From positions 1 through 11,605 of the forward strand of contig DATFXF010000074.1 of assembly GCA_035258565.1 (NCBI GenBank): a DNA stretch of 11,605 bases. Reading direction: 5' to 3'. Shown piece after piece: positions 1-7,047 of the stretch. The notes below the pieces were generated by a model. The model saw only the letters and a list, made by a program, of their open reading frames with translations. It had not been told where the DNA came from and ran no database searches. Both the position numbers and the translations under genes were made by a program. Positions within the stretch are counted from its first letter, which is position 1. Each line of letters starts with the position of its first letter. The stretch is from DATFXF01 sp035258565. Its GTDB lineage: Bacteria > Acidobacteriota > Terriglobia > Acidiferrales > UBA7541.

Positions 1-200
1 TTGTAGAGGGCGTACTTCGCGTTCATCTCCTTCACGCACTTTGTGGCACAGGCTGCGTGTCCATCGGTGGCACCCTTTGCCCCACAGTGATCATCGGTCA
101 CCCAACCGGTCCAAGAGCCCTCTTTTCCTTTCTCCCCGGCCAAGCTAAGAGTGGCAGCGACCAGAAGTACAACCGCACAGATCAACAGACGCTTGCTCAT
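1..200 (-). CDS. Small secreted Cys/His-containing protein, C-terminus cut by window edge
   Basis: Reading the minus strand from an ATG at 200 gives 66 codons open to the left edge. The N-terminus is a clear Sec signal peptide: MSKR, then a hydrophobic run at residues 5-20 ending in a Leu-Ala-Gly region, so cleavage near residue 21-22 is likely. The mature part has WTGWVTDDHCG, then H48, C51 and C55, ending in KYALY at the edge. A GAGGAGGT ribosome binding site lies just upstream of the ATG, which fixes the start. The spacing D-x-C ... H-x2-C-x3-C resembles a family of short exported proteins common in Acidobacteria (possibly the DUF5818 type; from memory, not verified). The function is unknown. 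The conserved Cys and His could bind metal or form disulfides. Neighbouring genes give no functional hint. Confidence 0.75.
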   Translation of the reverse strand, partial: MSKRLLICAVVLLVAATLSLAGEKGKEGSWTGWVTDDHCGAKGATDGHAACATKCVKEMNAKYALY

Positions 201-299
201 TGCTTTGGACCTCCTCGAGGAATTGCTTGATGCTGCGTACCCCCCCTCGCGTGGCAGCTACTCTGTCATACGGCATCCCGGCTTGTCCAGATGAGTTTG

Positions 300-317
300 G
301 AATGGGTTCGAATGGGT
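300..317. repeat. Two tandem copies of GAATGGGT with 10-bp period
   Basis: GAATGGGT occurs at 300-307 and again at 310-317, exactly one helical turn apart. They lie about 100 bp upstream of the minus-strand start at 200. Such phasing would suit an operator or activator site for the secreted protein gene, but a repeat this short could be chance. Confidence 0.3.
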
Positions 318-336
318 GAGCCCGCTGGTGACAAAT

Positions 337-363
337 GGGAGGGTTTCGGATGGAAACCCTCCC
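337..363 (-). terminator. Hairpin terminator after the coiled-coil membrane protein gene
   Basis: GGGAGGGTTT (337-346) and AAACCCTCCC (354-363) form a perfect 10-bp stem with a 7-nt loop. It begins 38 nt beyond the stop codon at 401-403 on the minus strand. On that strand the stem is followed by ATTTGTC, a weak U tract, so termination is likely but may be incomplete. Confidence 0.6.
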
Positions 364-400
364 CCTTCGTCAGGATCTGCTACGCGCCTCGAGTGCAGAA

Positions 401-1219
401 TTAGTTCCCGGAGGCCGATGCCTGGCCCTGAGACTTCGGCACACTCAGATAGCCGGTTACCTTGTTCTTGCCAACCTGATTGACCACCATCTCGAGTGCC
501 TGGCGGCTGCCCCGAGTGTAGAAGTAGATCGGCTCGTTCATTGAGCGGTTCCGCTTCTCGAGCCTCATGTCGTCCACATAGAGCGCGAGGGAGAACTGAT
601 TCTTCTTCGGGTTCGTATCGCGCAGCTCGACCGTCAGGTTACCCACTTTCTGGCGGCTACCCTTGCGGTCGATGGTGAACTCATAGTAATCGCGCTCCCC
701 CAGTCGGCGAAGCTGCTCAATCTCCTCGTGGTTGCGGGCGATCAATGTGCCCATCTCGCCGCGAGCCATCTGCAGATTCTGCTTGGTGGACTCGATGTCG
801 CCACTCAGGTTCTTTACGTCCTCGGTGCTGGCCTTGGTTGCCAGTTCGCTCTTCACCGAGTTCTCCACCTCGGACAACTGCTTCGCAGAGTCCTCGCGGA
901 TCTGCTTGGCCTGTTGGCGCGCCCGATTGAGCTCACCCTGCGTCAGCTTCAGCCGATCGGTCACAACGTTCAGCTCGCCCTGGAGCTGGGCGTTGGTTTC
1001 CTCGGCCTGTGCAAGGCGCTTGCTTAGTATCTCTTCGTTCTGGCTCAGGGTCTTTACCTGGGTGTTGATAGTCTGTTCAGTGCTCTTGGCATGGTTGGAG
1101 GCGCTCCAACCAATCCCCAGCGCCAGGAGCGACACGGCAGCCAGCGCGGCGACTGCGATTCCAAACCAGCGCGGTCCCCCCACAGCCTCCGGGGAGCTGT
1201 ACTCATGTTCCTCGGTCAT
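401..1219 (-). CDS. Membrane-anchored coiled-coil protein of unknown function
   Basis: This is a 272-residue protein. I chose the ATG at 1219 (MTEEHEYSS) over the more upstream GTG/ATG-type starts because AGAAGGAGAAG lies 6-7 nt before it. A short acidic cytoplasmic N-terminus precedes one transmembrane segment (about residues 18-38, WFGIAV...ALGIGW). A long, charged, Gln/Glu/Lys-rich stretch (about 45-172) with heptad-like spacing predicts an extended coiled coil. The C-terminal domain (about 177-262) looks like a compact beta-rich fold, with YYEFTIDRKG, LTVELRDTNP, SLALYVDD and IYFYTRG. A polar SQGQASASGN tail ends it. The likely topology is N-in with the coiled coil and C-terminal domain in the periplasm. 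I do not recognise a named family. A role as an envelope spacer or scaffold is only a guess. It has its own terminator at 337-363 and a hairpin in its leader, so it is probably transcribed alone. Confidence 0.85.
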   Translation of the reverse strand: MTEEHEYSSPEAVGGPRWFGIAVAALAAVSLLALGIGWSASNHAKSTEQTINTQVKTLSQNEEILSKRLAQAEETNAQLQGELNVVTDRLKLTQGELNRARQQAKQIREDSAKQLSEVENSVKSELATKASTEDVKNLSGDIESTKQNLQMARGEMGTLIARNHEEIEQLRRLGERDYYEFTIDRKGSRQKVGNLTVELRDTNPKKNQFSLALYVDDMRLEKRNRSMNEPIYFYTRGSRQALEMVVNQVGKNKVTGYLSVPKSQGQASASGN

Positions 1220-1265
1220 AATTGTCTTCTCCTTCTGTCTTGATTCCCCTGCGGAGAGGCCTTGA

Positions 1266-1296
1266 GCATGTCCGGCACCAGATCCCCGGGACATGC
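1266..1296 (-). promoter_or_regulatory. Dyad/hairpin in the 5' leader of the coiled-coil gene
   Basis: GCATGTCC (1266-1273) and GGACATGC (1289-1296) are perfect inverted arms, extendable to 10 bp with a one-base bulge. The dyad lies 47 bp upstream of the ATG at 1219. A weak -10-like TAAGAT (minus strand, 1309-1314) without a good -35 would place the transcript start just before the hairpin. It could be an operator or an mRNA-stabilising 5' structure. The rest of 1220-1511 shows no coding potential. A small perfect hairpin, CGGACC-gaca-GGTCCG (1437-1452), may end the zinc-finger gene transcript but has no U tract. Confidence 0.45.
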
Positions 1297-1511
1297 GAAT
1301 CACAGGCGATCTTATTGATTGCTAAACGGATACCTAACTTCGTGCGCCTGGCAGCGCCGACTGGGATAGTACTAAACCTTGCAATCTTTACGCGCCACGT
1401 GTGTTTTCGCCGGCCATTCGAGAGCGAGGGCGGAGACGGACCGACAGGTCCGAGAAGAGCTGCGCTCCGTATCCTCTGAGGGTCCGACCAGACCGAGCGC
1501 GTTCATGCGAG

Positions 1512-1703
1512 TTACGATTTGCGACTCCGTGCGAGTTCAGGCCCGGCACCAAAATCCATGCGCAGAGCCTTGCGAGCGGCGTCCAACACCGTGCGGCAGT
1601 CTCTGCACTGTTCCAGGTGTTCCTTAATCTCGAAATCCACACTGGGGGTGAGCCTTCCGTCCACATATTCGCAAATCAGGCGAATTGTCTCTTTGCAGGT
1701 CAT
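1512..1703 (-). CDS. Orphan mini zinc-finger protein, anti-sigma factor type (zf-HC2-like)
   Basis: This is a 63-residue protein with the zinc-binding pattern of ZAS/zf-HC2 anti-sigma factors: C3 near the N-terminus, the YVDGRL motif (residues 13-18), then H29-x3-C33-x2-C36 in EHLEQCRDC. In this family the domain binds an ECF sigma factor in the cytoplasm. Here the protein stops about 27 residues after the finger, with no transmembrane segment and no sensor domain. It is therefore a soluble, minimal version. No sigma factor gene adjoins it on either side, although such pairs are usually co-transcribed with sigma first. The ribosome binding site is poor (TAGGG about 10 nt upstream). It may control a distant sigma factor or act as a small zinc protein. 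The family call is good; the partner is unknown. Confidence 0.75.
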   Translation of the reverse strand: MTCKETIRLICEYVDGRLTPSVDFEIKEHLEQCRDCRTVLDAARKALRMDFGAGPELARSRKS

Positions 1704-1759
1704 GGCGCAACCCTACCGGGCTGGCCAAGTGGGAGGCACCCTTCCATCCGCACTTCGCG

Positions 1760-1787
1760 TACCAGAATCTCCAGAGTTTGTTGGTTC
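1760..1787 (-). promoter_or_regulatory. Possible ECF-type promoter for the zinc-finger gene
   Basis: On the minus strand GAACCA (1782-1787) is followed after 15 bp by TCTGGTA (1760-1766). This roughly resembles extracytoplasmic-function sigma promoters of the GAAC...TCTG kind and would give a leader of about 50 nt before the ATG at 1703. It would fit autoregulation of an anti-sigma gene, but short matches like this arise by chance. Confidence 0.25.
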
Positions 1788-1816
1788 GTTAAGTGCTTGA
1801 TTAACTTTACGTTAAG
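1787..1816. repeat. Cluster of GTTAA boxes between divergent genes
   Basis: CGTTAAG occurs at 1787-1793 and 1810-1816, with an inverted TTAAC at 1801-1805 between them. The outer copies are 23 bp apart, about two helical turns. Each neighbouring pair forms an inverted repeat. The cluster lies in an AT-rich patch between the divergent zinc-finger and M24 genes, where a shared operator would be expected. Confidence 0.4.
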
Positions 1817-1924
1817 AATAGATCTCCGAGGTCGAGACCGGCGACGCCCGCGTATTGCCGTGCAATCCTTACCCGGTAAGAGCGCCTTCTTGTCTCCACC
1901 TCGCGATTCGCGGGCCGTTCCAAG

Positions 1925-1930
1925 TACAAT
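1925..1930 (+). promoter_or_regulatory. -10 element TACAAT upstream of the M24 gene
   Basis: TACAAT matches the sigma-70 -10 consensus at five of six positions and sits 45 bp upstream of the ATG at 1976. No convincing -35 box lies 16-18 bp before it. Transcription would begin near 1937, leaving room for the GGGAGG ribosome binding site at 1962-1967. Confidence 0.4.
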
Positions 1931-1975
1931 ACCGGCCTGCTCGGCACAAAGATTGCTTTGCGGGAGGTTTTGAGC

Positions 1976-3325
1976 ATGTTCACGCGTCGCCAGTTCATGG
2001 GGACCCTGGGGCTCAGCGCCGGTTCGACTGCTCTCATCGGAAGACGAGAGCCCTCTAGCGATATCAAGCCCGGGAAGGTTGCTTCGCTCAAGCCTCCCTT
2101 CCGCCTGCCGACCGAGTGGTATCGCGCCACAGTGAACCGTTTCCAAGAGCGTCTCGCCGCAGAGGGTCTGGACGTTGCCATCGTCACCGACGCACTCAAT
2201 CGAAATTACCTGACCGGCATTTTTTTGACCGAAACCGAGCGGCCCAACTACCTGATCATCCCCACCCAAGGTGAGCCCTTCGCATTCCTCCCTGGTCTGG
2301 ACCGCGACATGGCTGCCTCCTGGTGGGTGAAAGACTTCGAGTGGTACTTCGACTTCCCGCACGCCGGTGCCTACAACCAAGACGTCTGGAAGTCCGGGCC
2401 GCAGGAAGACCTGTTCCTCTGGATGCTGAAGCGAGTGGCCAAACGCGGGCTAGGGGATGCGAAGTTCGGCATCGACCGTGAGCCCGCTCCGTCGCTGGCC
2501 AAGAAGTTCAAAGAGACGCTCCCCGCTGCGAGCCTCACCGACGTCGCGAAGATCCTGCTGGGCATGCGCGAGGTGAAGACACCTGAAGAGCTGGCACTCA
2601 TCGGGAAGGCCATTGACCTCCACGACGCCATGCTGGCGTTCGCGCGGGAGTTCATCCTTCGGAGCGGCACCAGCGTGACAGACTTCGACGTGCGTCGCGC
2701 CACCGAAGAGTTCGGCACGCGCACACTCGTGGCGGCGATGGGCAGCGAGATCGACGGCCGAGCGCACCACGGCGTGGGCATCAATTTAGGCATGACTTGC
2801 CGCGCGGGCGTGGCCACTGCCTACCCGCATCCCAACCAGCTCTTCCACACACGCCTGGCGCGCGGCCAATCGGTGCAGGTCGCTGCGGTGATCCGTATCG
2901 GCGGTTATGGAGGCGAGGGCTACCGCGCCCTCCATATCGCGCCGATGGACGAGTTGCAAAAGAAGATGTGGGATGTGCACACGGAGATGACGCTCAAGCA
3001 GGCGGAGCTATGCAGGGCTGGCACGCGCTGCCAGGATGTGGCCGAAGCCGTGCTCGCCATTGCGCAGAAGGCGGACATGGGCCCCTACGTCTATCATCGT
3101 CCCGCGCACGGCCAGGGAATGGAAGGCCACCAAGCGCCGTATGTTTCGCTCGGCGACGATACCCCGCTCGTAGAGAACATGACCCTTTCCAACGAGCCCG
3201 GGCTCTACAACCTCGCTGGCGGCTACGGATACAACCACTCGAACTGCGTGCATGTCGGCAAAGAGCGCGGCACCATCATGAACAAAACGCCGCTGACGCG
3301 CGAATTTTGCTGGCTGAAGATCTAG
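1976..3325 (+). CDS. Tat-exported M24-fold (creatinase/aminopeptidase P-like) protein with most metal ligands missing
   Basis: This is a 449-residue protein. I chose the ATG at 1976 because GGGAGG lies 8 nt upstream. A start at TTG 1958 would only add six residues ahead of the signal. The N-terminus has a twin-arginine motif, TRRQFMG (residues 3-9), and a short Gly/Ala/Ser-rich hydrophobic run, so folded export is likely. About 45-190 matches a creatinase N-terminal domain and about 205-445 the pita-bread M24 domain. The M24 family normally uses five metal ligands (D, D, H, E, E). Here the His (about H378, in AHGQGMEGH) and first Glu (about E407, in NEPGLY) are present. The two Asp positions read as QVAAVIRIGGY and GYRALHIAP with no Asp, and the final Glu position reads GYNHSN. 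Creatinase also lacks metal ligands and shares the GY..AL pattern. The protein is therefore likely a metal-independent hydrolase or a binding protein rather than a Xaa-Pro peptidase. The substrate is unknown. Confidence 0.85.
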   Translation: MFTRRQFMGTLGLSAGSTALIGRREPSSDIKPGKVASLKPPFRLPTEWYRATVNRFQERLAAEGLDVAIVTDALNRNYLTGIFLTETERPNYLIIPTQGEPFAFLPGLDRDMAASWWVKDFEWYFDFPHAGAYNQDVWKSGPQEDLFLWMLKRVAKRGLGDAKFGIDREPAPSLAKKFKETLPAASLTDVAKILLGMREVKTPEELALIGKAIDLHDAMLAFAREFILRSGTSVTDFDVRRATEEFGTRTLVAAMGSEIDGRAHHGVGINLGMTCRAGVATAYPHPNQLFHTRLARGQSVQVAAVIRIGGYGGEGYRALHIAPMDELQKKMWDVHTEMTLKQAELCRAGTRCQDVAEAVLAIAQKADMGPYVYHRPAHGQGMEGHQAPYVSLGDDTPLVENMTLSNEPGLYNLAGGYGYNHSNCVHVGKERGTIMNKTPLTREFCWLKI

Positions 3326-3434
3326 CTGCTAGGGCCAAAGACCCGCACCGCAGATACGACACCGGGTTAGCGTTACCAGAATTCGGCAACCGCCTTCGGT
3401 CGAGGTCAGGGGTCCCGTCTCCTCGGGGGAAAGA

Positions 3435-4292
3435 CTAACGGGTGACGACCATTTTCTCGAGCGTAGCGATACGCCGCTCGAGCGGTGGGTGCGTGCTGAA
3501 CAGGCTCGTGAACACCTGCCCAGCGCTCAGGGGCGCGACGATGAAGAGCGATGCGGTCGCTGGAGAAACGTCCATGGGGATTTTCTTGTTGTAGGCGCCC
3601 AATTTCTCGAGGGCGCTGATCAAGCCGTACGGGTGGCCCACCATGCGCGCGCCCGAGGCGTCTGCCGCATACTCGCGCTGGCGGGAAATGCCCAACTGAA
3701 TCAGCAGCGCCGCCAGCGGCGCTAGGATCAGCATCAGCAGCCCGGCAATGCCTCCGCCGCGATCTTCTTCGTCGCGGCCGCCGCCAAAGCCGCCGAAGAT
3801 CATCGCCCAGCGGCCCATCTCCGCAATCCAGGTAATGGCGCCGGCCAGCGTGGCCGCAACGGAGGTGGTCAGAATGTCGTAGTTGCGCACATGGGAGAGC
3901 TCGTGCGCAATCACGCCCTCCAGCTCTTCGTCGTTCATCAGCTCGAGCAGGCCCTGGGTGACCGCCACCGAAGCGTGCCGCGGGTTGCGGCCGGTGGCAA
4001 AAGCGTTCGGCGCCGCCTGCGGGATCACATAGAGTTTCGGCATCGGCAGATTCGCCTTGCCGCACAGCCGCTCGAGTACCTGATAGAGCCGCGGCGCCTG
4101 TTCGCGCGTGACCGGTTGCGCGCCACTCGCCGCGAGAGCAATTTTATCCGAGAAGAAGTACGCCACGCCGTTCATCATCACCGCCAGCACCAGTCCCAGG
4201 GTCATCCCGTGGGGGCCGGCGATGGCCCGGCCGCCGAGCACCAGCAGCAGGGTCAGCGCGGTCAGCAACAGCCCGGTCTTTAGCGTATTCAT
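3435..4292 (-). CDS. htpX: Membrane zinc metalloprotease HtpX (peptidase M48B)
   Basis: This is a 285-residue protein, the usual HtpX length. The ATG at 4292 (MNTLKT) has GAGGG 5 nt upstream. A GTG at 4304 would add four residues and is less typical. HtpX is an inner-membrane protease that removes misfolded membrane proteins, often with FtsH. Two transmembrane segments at the N-terminus (about 7-24 and 31-47) precede the catalytic domain. The zinc site is H130-E131-x2-H134 in VIAHELSHV, with E208 in REYAAD as third ligand. Further hydrophobic stretches lie at about 140-165 and 181-203, separated by a Gly/Asp/Glu-rich linker. PNAFATGRNPRHA and STHPPLERRIA are conserved family motifs. It lies 55 bp after clpB on the same strand, suggesting a stress operon. 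The 109-bp convergent gap to the M24 gene (3326-3434) has only weak hairpins, such as CGAGG/CCTCG at 3401-3425. Confidence 0.95.
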   Translation of the reverse strand: MNTLKTGLLLTALTLLLVLGGRAIAGPHGMTLGLVLAVMMNGVAYFFSDKIALAASGAQPVTREQAPRLYQVLERLCGKANLPMPKLYVIPQAAPNAFATGRNPRHASVAVTQGLLELMNDEELEGVIAHELSHVRNYDILTTSVAATLAGAITWIAEMGRWAMIFGGFGGGRDEEDRGGGIAGLLMLILAPLAALLIQLGISRQREYAADASGARMVGHPYGLISALEKLGAYNKKIPMDVSPATASLFIVAPLSAGQVFTSLFSTHPPLERRIATLEKMVVTR

Positions 4293-4347
4293 CTTTTCCC
4301 TCACCTGCGCATACGGAATACCAGTCTAGGGGCGCGCCGGTTCCACG

Positions 4348-6969
4348 TCAACCACGGCGGGCGGCGCCGGCGACCTCGCTGGCCCGCTCGATCTTCATCT
4401 CGCCCCGGCGGCGATCCCAGTCCACGATCACGTGCTCGCCCGGCAAGACACTGCCGTCGAGGATCTTCGCCGCCAGCGGGTCCTGCACCAGGCGCTGAAT
4501 CGTCCGACGGAGCGGGCGCGCGCCGTAGGCCGGGTCGTAGCCCTCGCGGAGCAGCTGCTCGCGCGCGGCCGGCGTTAGCTCGAGCCTGATGTTACGCTCC
4601 GCCAGCAGTTTGGCCACCGCAGCGAGTTGCAACTCCACGATCTTCTCGAGTTGCTCCTTGCCCAGCGGGTTGAACAGCACGATGTCATCAATCCGGTTCA
4701 AGAACTCCGGCCGGAATGTCGCCCGCAGAGCCTCCATCGCCTGCTGGCGAGCGCGCTCAGTGTCTCGCCCGGCCAGCTCGAAGATGGCGGTCGAGCCGAC
4801 GTTGCTCGTCATGACCAGCACCGTGTTGCGGAAGTCCACGGTGCGGCCCTTGCCGTCCGTCAGCCTCCCATCCTCGAGGATTTGCAAAAGCACATTGAAC
4901 ACATCCGCATGGGCCTTCTCGATTTCGTCGAAGAGCACCACGGAATATGGCCGCCGGCGGATCTGTTCGGTCAGTTGCCCGCCCTCTTCGTAGCCGACGT
5001 AGCCCGGCGGCGCGCCGATCATGCGCGCAACCGAGTGCTTCTCCATGTACTCGGACATGTCCAGTCGAATGAGCGCCCTCTCATCATCGAAGAGAAACTC
5101 GGCGAGCGCTCGCGCCAGCTCCGTCTTACCCACGCCCGTTGGCCCTAGGAAGATGAACGAACCGATGGGCCGGCGCGGGTCGGAGAGGCCCGCACGGCTG
5201 CGGCGAATGGCGTTTGACACGCGCGCCAAAGCATCGTCCTGCCCCACGACGCGCTGCCGCAGGCGCTCCTCCATGGCCACGAGCTTTTGCGCCTCGCCTT
5301 CGAGCAGGCGGCCCACGGGAATGCCCGTCCACTTGCTCACCAGCCGGGCGATGTCCTCCTCGTCCACTTCTTCCTTCAGCATGCCCTGGCCCTTTTGAAG
5401 TTCGGCCAGGCGCTGCTGCGCCTGCTCAAGCTCGCGCTCCGCTGCCGCCAGTTTGCCGTAGCGAATCTCGGCCACCTTGGCCAGGTCTCCCGAACGCTCG
5501 TACCGCTGCTCGGCAGCCTTCAGCTGCTCGATTTCTTCCTTCAACCGGCGCATGTTGGCGATGGCTTCCTTTTCGACTTGCCAGCGTGCCTTCCGGGCAC
5601 TGGACTCCTCACGCAGCGCAGCTAGCTCCTCTTCAATCTGCTTCCGCCGCTCGCGCGAGTGCGCGTCGGATTCCTTCAACAGCGCCTGGCGCTCGATTTC
5701 CGCTTGCAGGATGCGGCGCTCGATCTCGTCGATCTCCACCGGCAGGGAATCGATCTGCATGCGCAGACTCGCAGCAGCCTCGTCGATCAGGTCGATGGCT
5801 TTGTCCGGCAGGAAACGATCGGCGATGTAGCGGTGCGAGAGCGTGGCCGCCGCCAGGATGGCCGCGTCCTTGATGCGCACGCCGTGGTGCACTTCGTAGC
5901 GCTCCTTGAGCCCGCGGAGGATGGCGATGGTGTCCTCTACCGAGGGCTCGCTGACCAGCACAGGCTGGAAGCGCCGCTCGAGCGCTGGGTCTTTTTCGAT
6001 GTGTTTGCGGTACTCGTTGAGCGTCGTCGCGCCGATGGCACGCAGCTCGCCCCGCGCTAGCGCCGGCTTGAGCATGTTCGAGGCGTCCATCGCGCCCTCG
6101 GCGGCGCCGGCACCAACCAGCGTGTGCAGCTCGTCGATAAACAGAATGATCTGGCCGTCCGACTCGGTGATCTCCTTCAGCACCGCCTTCAGCCGGTCTT
6201 CAAACTCGCCGCGGTACTTCGTTCCGGCGATCAGCGCGGCCAGGTCGAGCGCAACGATGCGCTTGGGTTTGAGCACCTCGGGAACGTCTCCGGCCACGAT
6301 GCGTTGCGCCAAGCCTTCGACAATGGCCGTCTTGCCCACGCCCGGGTCCCCAATCAACACCGGATTGTTCTTCGTGCGCCGCGTCAGGATCTGCATGACG
6401 CGCCGGATCTCGTCGTCGCGGCCGATTACAGGATCGAGTTTTCCCCGCCGGGCCAGCTCATTGAGGTCCCGCGTGTATTGTTCAAGGGCGCGATAGGTGG
6501 ACTCGGGCGTCGGAGAGGTAACGCGGTGGCTGCCGCGGATCGCCGTCAGGGCCTGCAGCATCGCTTCGCGCGTGGCACCATGACGCCGGAGGAGTTCTGC
6601 TGCCGGATCGCGCTCCAGCCCGGCAACGGCCAGCAGCAGGTGCTCGGTCGAAACGTATTCGTCCTTGAACCGCTCGGCTTCATCGAAGGCCCTTTTCAAG
6701 ACTTCATTCGTCGCCGGGCCCAGGTACTGCTGAGCAATCCCACTGACCTTGGGAAGCCGCGCAAGCTGGGCCCGAATTTCGCCCGCCAGCACATCGGTGC
6801 GCACACCCAGGCGAGCGAGCAACGGCGGCACAACCCCGTCGCCCTGGCCAGCGAGAGCGCCGAGCAGGTGCATGGGCTCAATCTGCTGCTGCTCAGCCTG
6901 CGCGGCAACCTGCTGCGCAGCTTCGAGAGCCTCTTGGGCCTTCACCGTCAGCTTGTCAAAGCGAATCAT
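4348..6969 (-). CDS. clpB: ATP-dependent chaperone disaggregase ClpB
   Basis: This is an 873-residue Hsp100 hexameric disaggregase that works with DnaK in the cytoplasm to resolubilise aggregated proteins. The start ATG at 6969 has GGGAAGAAG just upstream. Domains in order are: Clp N-domain double repeat (about 1-145); NBD1 with Walker A GDPGVGKT (207-214), Walker B ILFIDE (275-280) and Arg finger in ALERRF (about 330); the ClpB-specific coiled-coil M domain (about 405-530), rich in Glu/Arg/Gln; NBD2 with Walker A GPTGVGKT (609-616), Walker B VVLFDE (677-682) and Arg finger in RPEFLNRIDD (about 759); and a C-terminal D2-small domain. The pore motif KYRGEFEDR is present at 251-259. There is no ClpP-binding IGF loop, as expected for ClpB. 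All catalytic residues appear intact. It sits 78 bp downstream of hsp20 and 55 bp upstream of htpX. The clpB-hsp20 gap contains a GC-rich palindrome GGGCCGGCCC. Confidence 0.98.
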   Translation of the reverse strand: MIRFDKLTVKAQEALEAAQQVAAQAEQQQIEPMHLLGALAGQGDGVVPPLLARLGVRTDVLAGEIRAQLARLPKVSGIAQQYLGPATNEVLKRAFDEAERFKDEYVSTEHLLLAVAGLERDPAAELLRRHGATREAMLQALTAIRGSHRVTSPTPESTYRALEQYTRDLNELARRGKLDPVIGRDDEIRRVMQILTRRTKNNPVLIGDPGVGKTAIVEGLAQRIVAGDVPEVLKPKRIVALDLAALIAGTKYRGEFEDRLKAVLKEITESDGQIILFIDELHTLVGAGAAEGAMDASNMLKPALARGELRAIGATTLNEYRKHIEKDPALERRFQPVLVSEPSVEDTIAILRGLKERYEVHHGVRIKDAAILAAATLSHRYIADRFLPDKAIDLIDEAAASLRMQIDSLPVEIDEIERRILQAEIERQALLKESDAHSRERRKQIEEELAALREESSARKARWQVEKEAIANMRRLKEEIEQLKAAEQRYERSGDLAKVAEIRYGKLAAAERELEQAQQRLAELQKGQGMLKEEVDEEDIARLVSKWTGIPVGRLLEGEAQKLVAMEERLRQRVVGQDDALARVSNAIRRSRAGLSDPRRPIGSFIFLGPTGVGKTELARALAEFLFDDERALIRLDMSEYMEKHSVARMIGAPPGYVGYEEGGQLTEQIRRRPYSVVLFDEIEKAHADVFNVLLQILEDGRLTDGKGRTVDFRNTVLVMTSNVGSTAIFELAGRDTERARQQAMEALRATFRPEFLNRIDDIVLFNPLGKEQLEKIVELQLAAVAKLLAERNIRLELTPAAREQLLREGYDPAYGARPLRRTIQRLVQDPLAAKILDGSVLPGEHVIVDWDRRRGEMKIERASEVAGAARRG

Positions 6970-7047
6970 GGTCTTCTTCCCTGTAGAACAATCATGAGAT
7001 CGGAAGGGCCGGCCCGCGGCTGGCCCCCTGATCTTACCACTCCGCGT

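Noticed and set aside
1700..2380. Minus-strand frame of 226 codons overlapping the zinc-finger start and the M24 gene
   Set aside because: It lies antisense to the well-supported M24 gene and spans the intergenic region; no recognisable domain and no credible ribosome binding site.
3326..3434. Terminators between the convergent M24 and htpX genes
   Set aside because: Only short, interrupted stems without T-runs were found, not enough to call a terminator.
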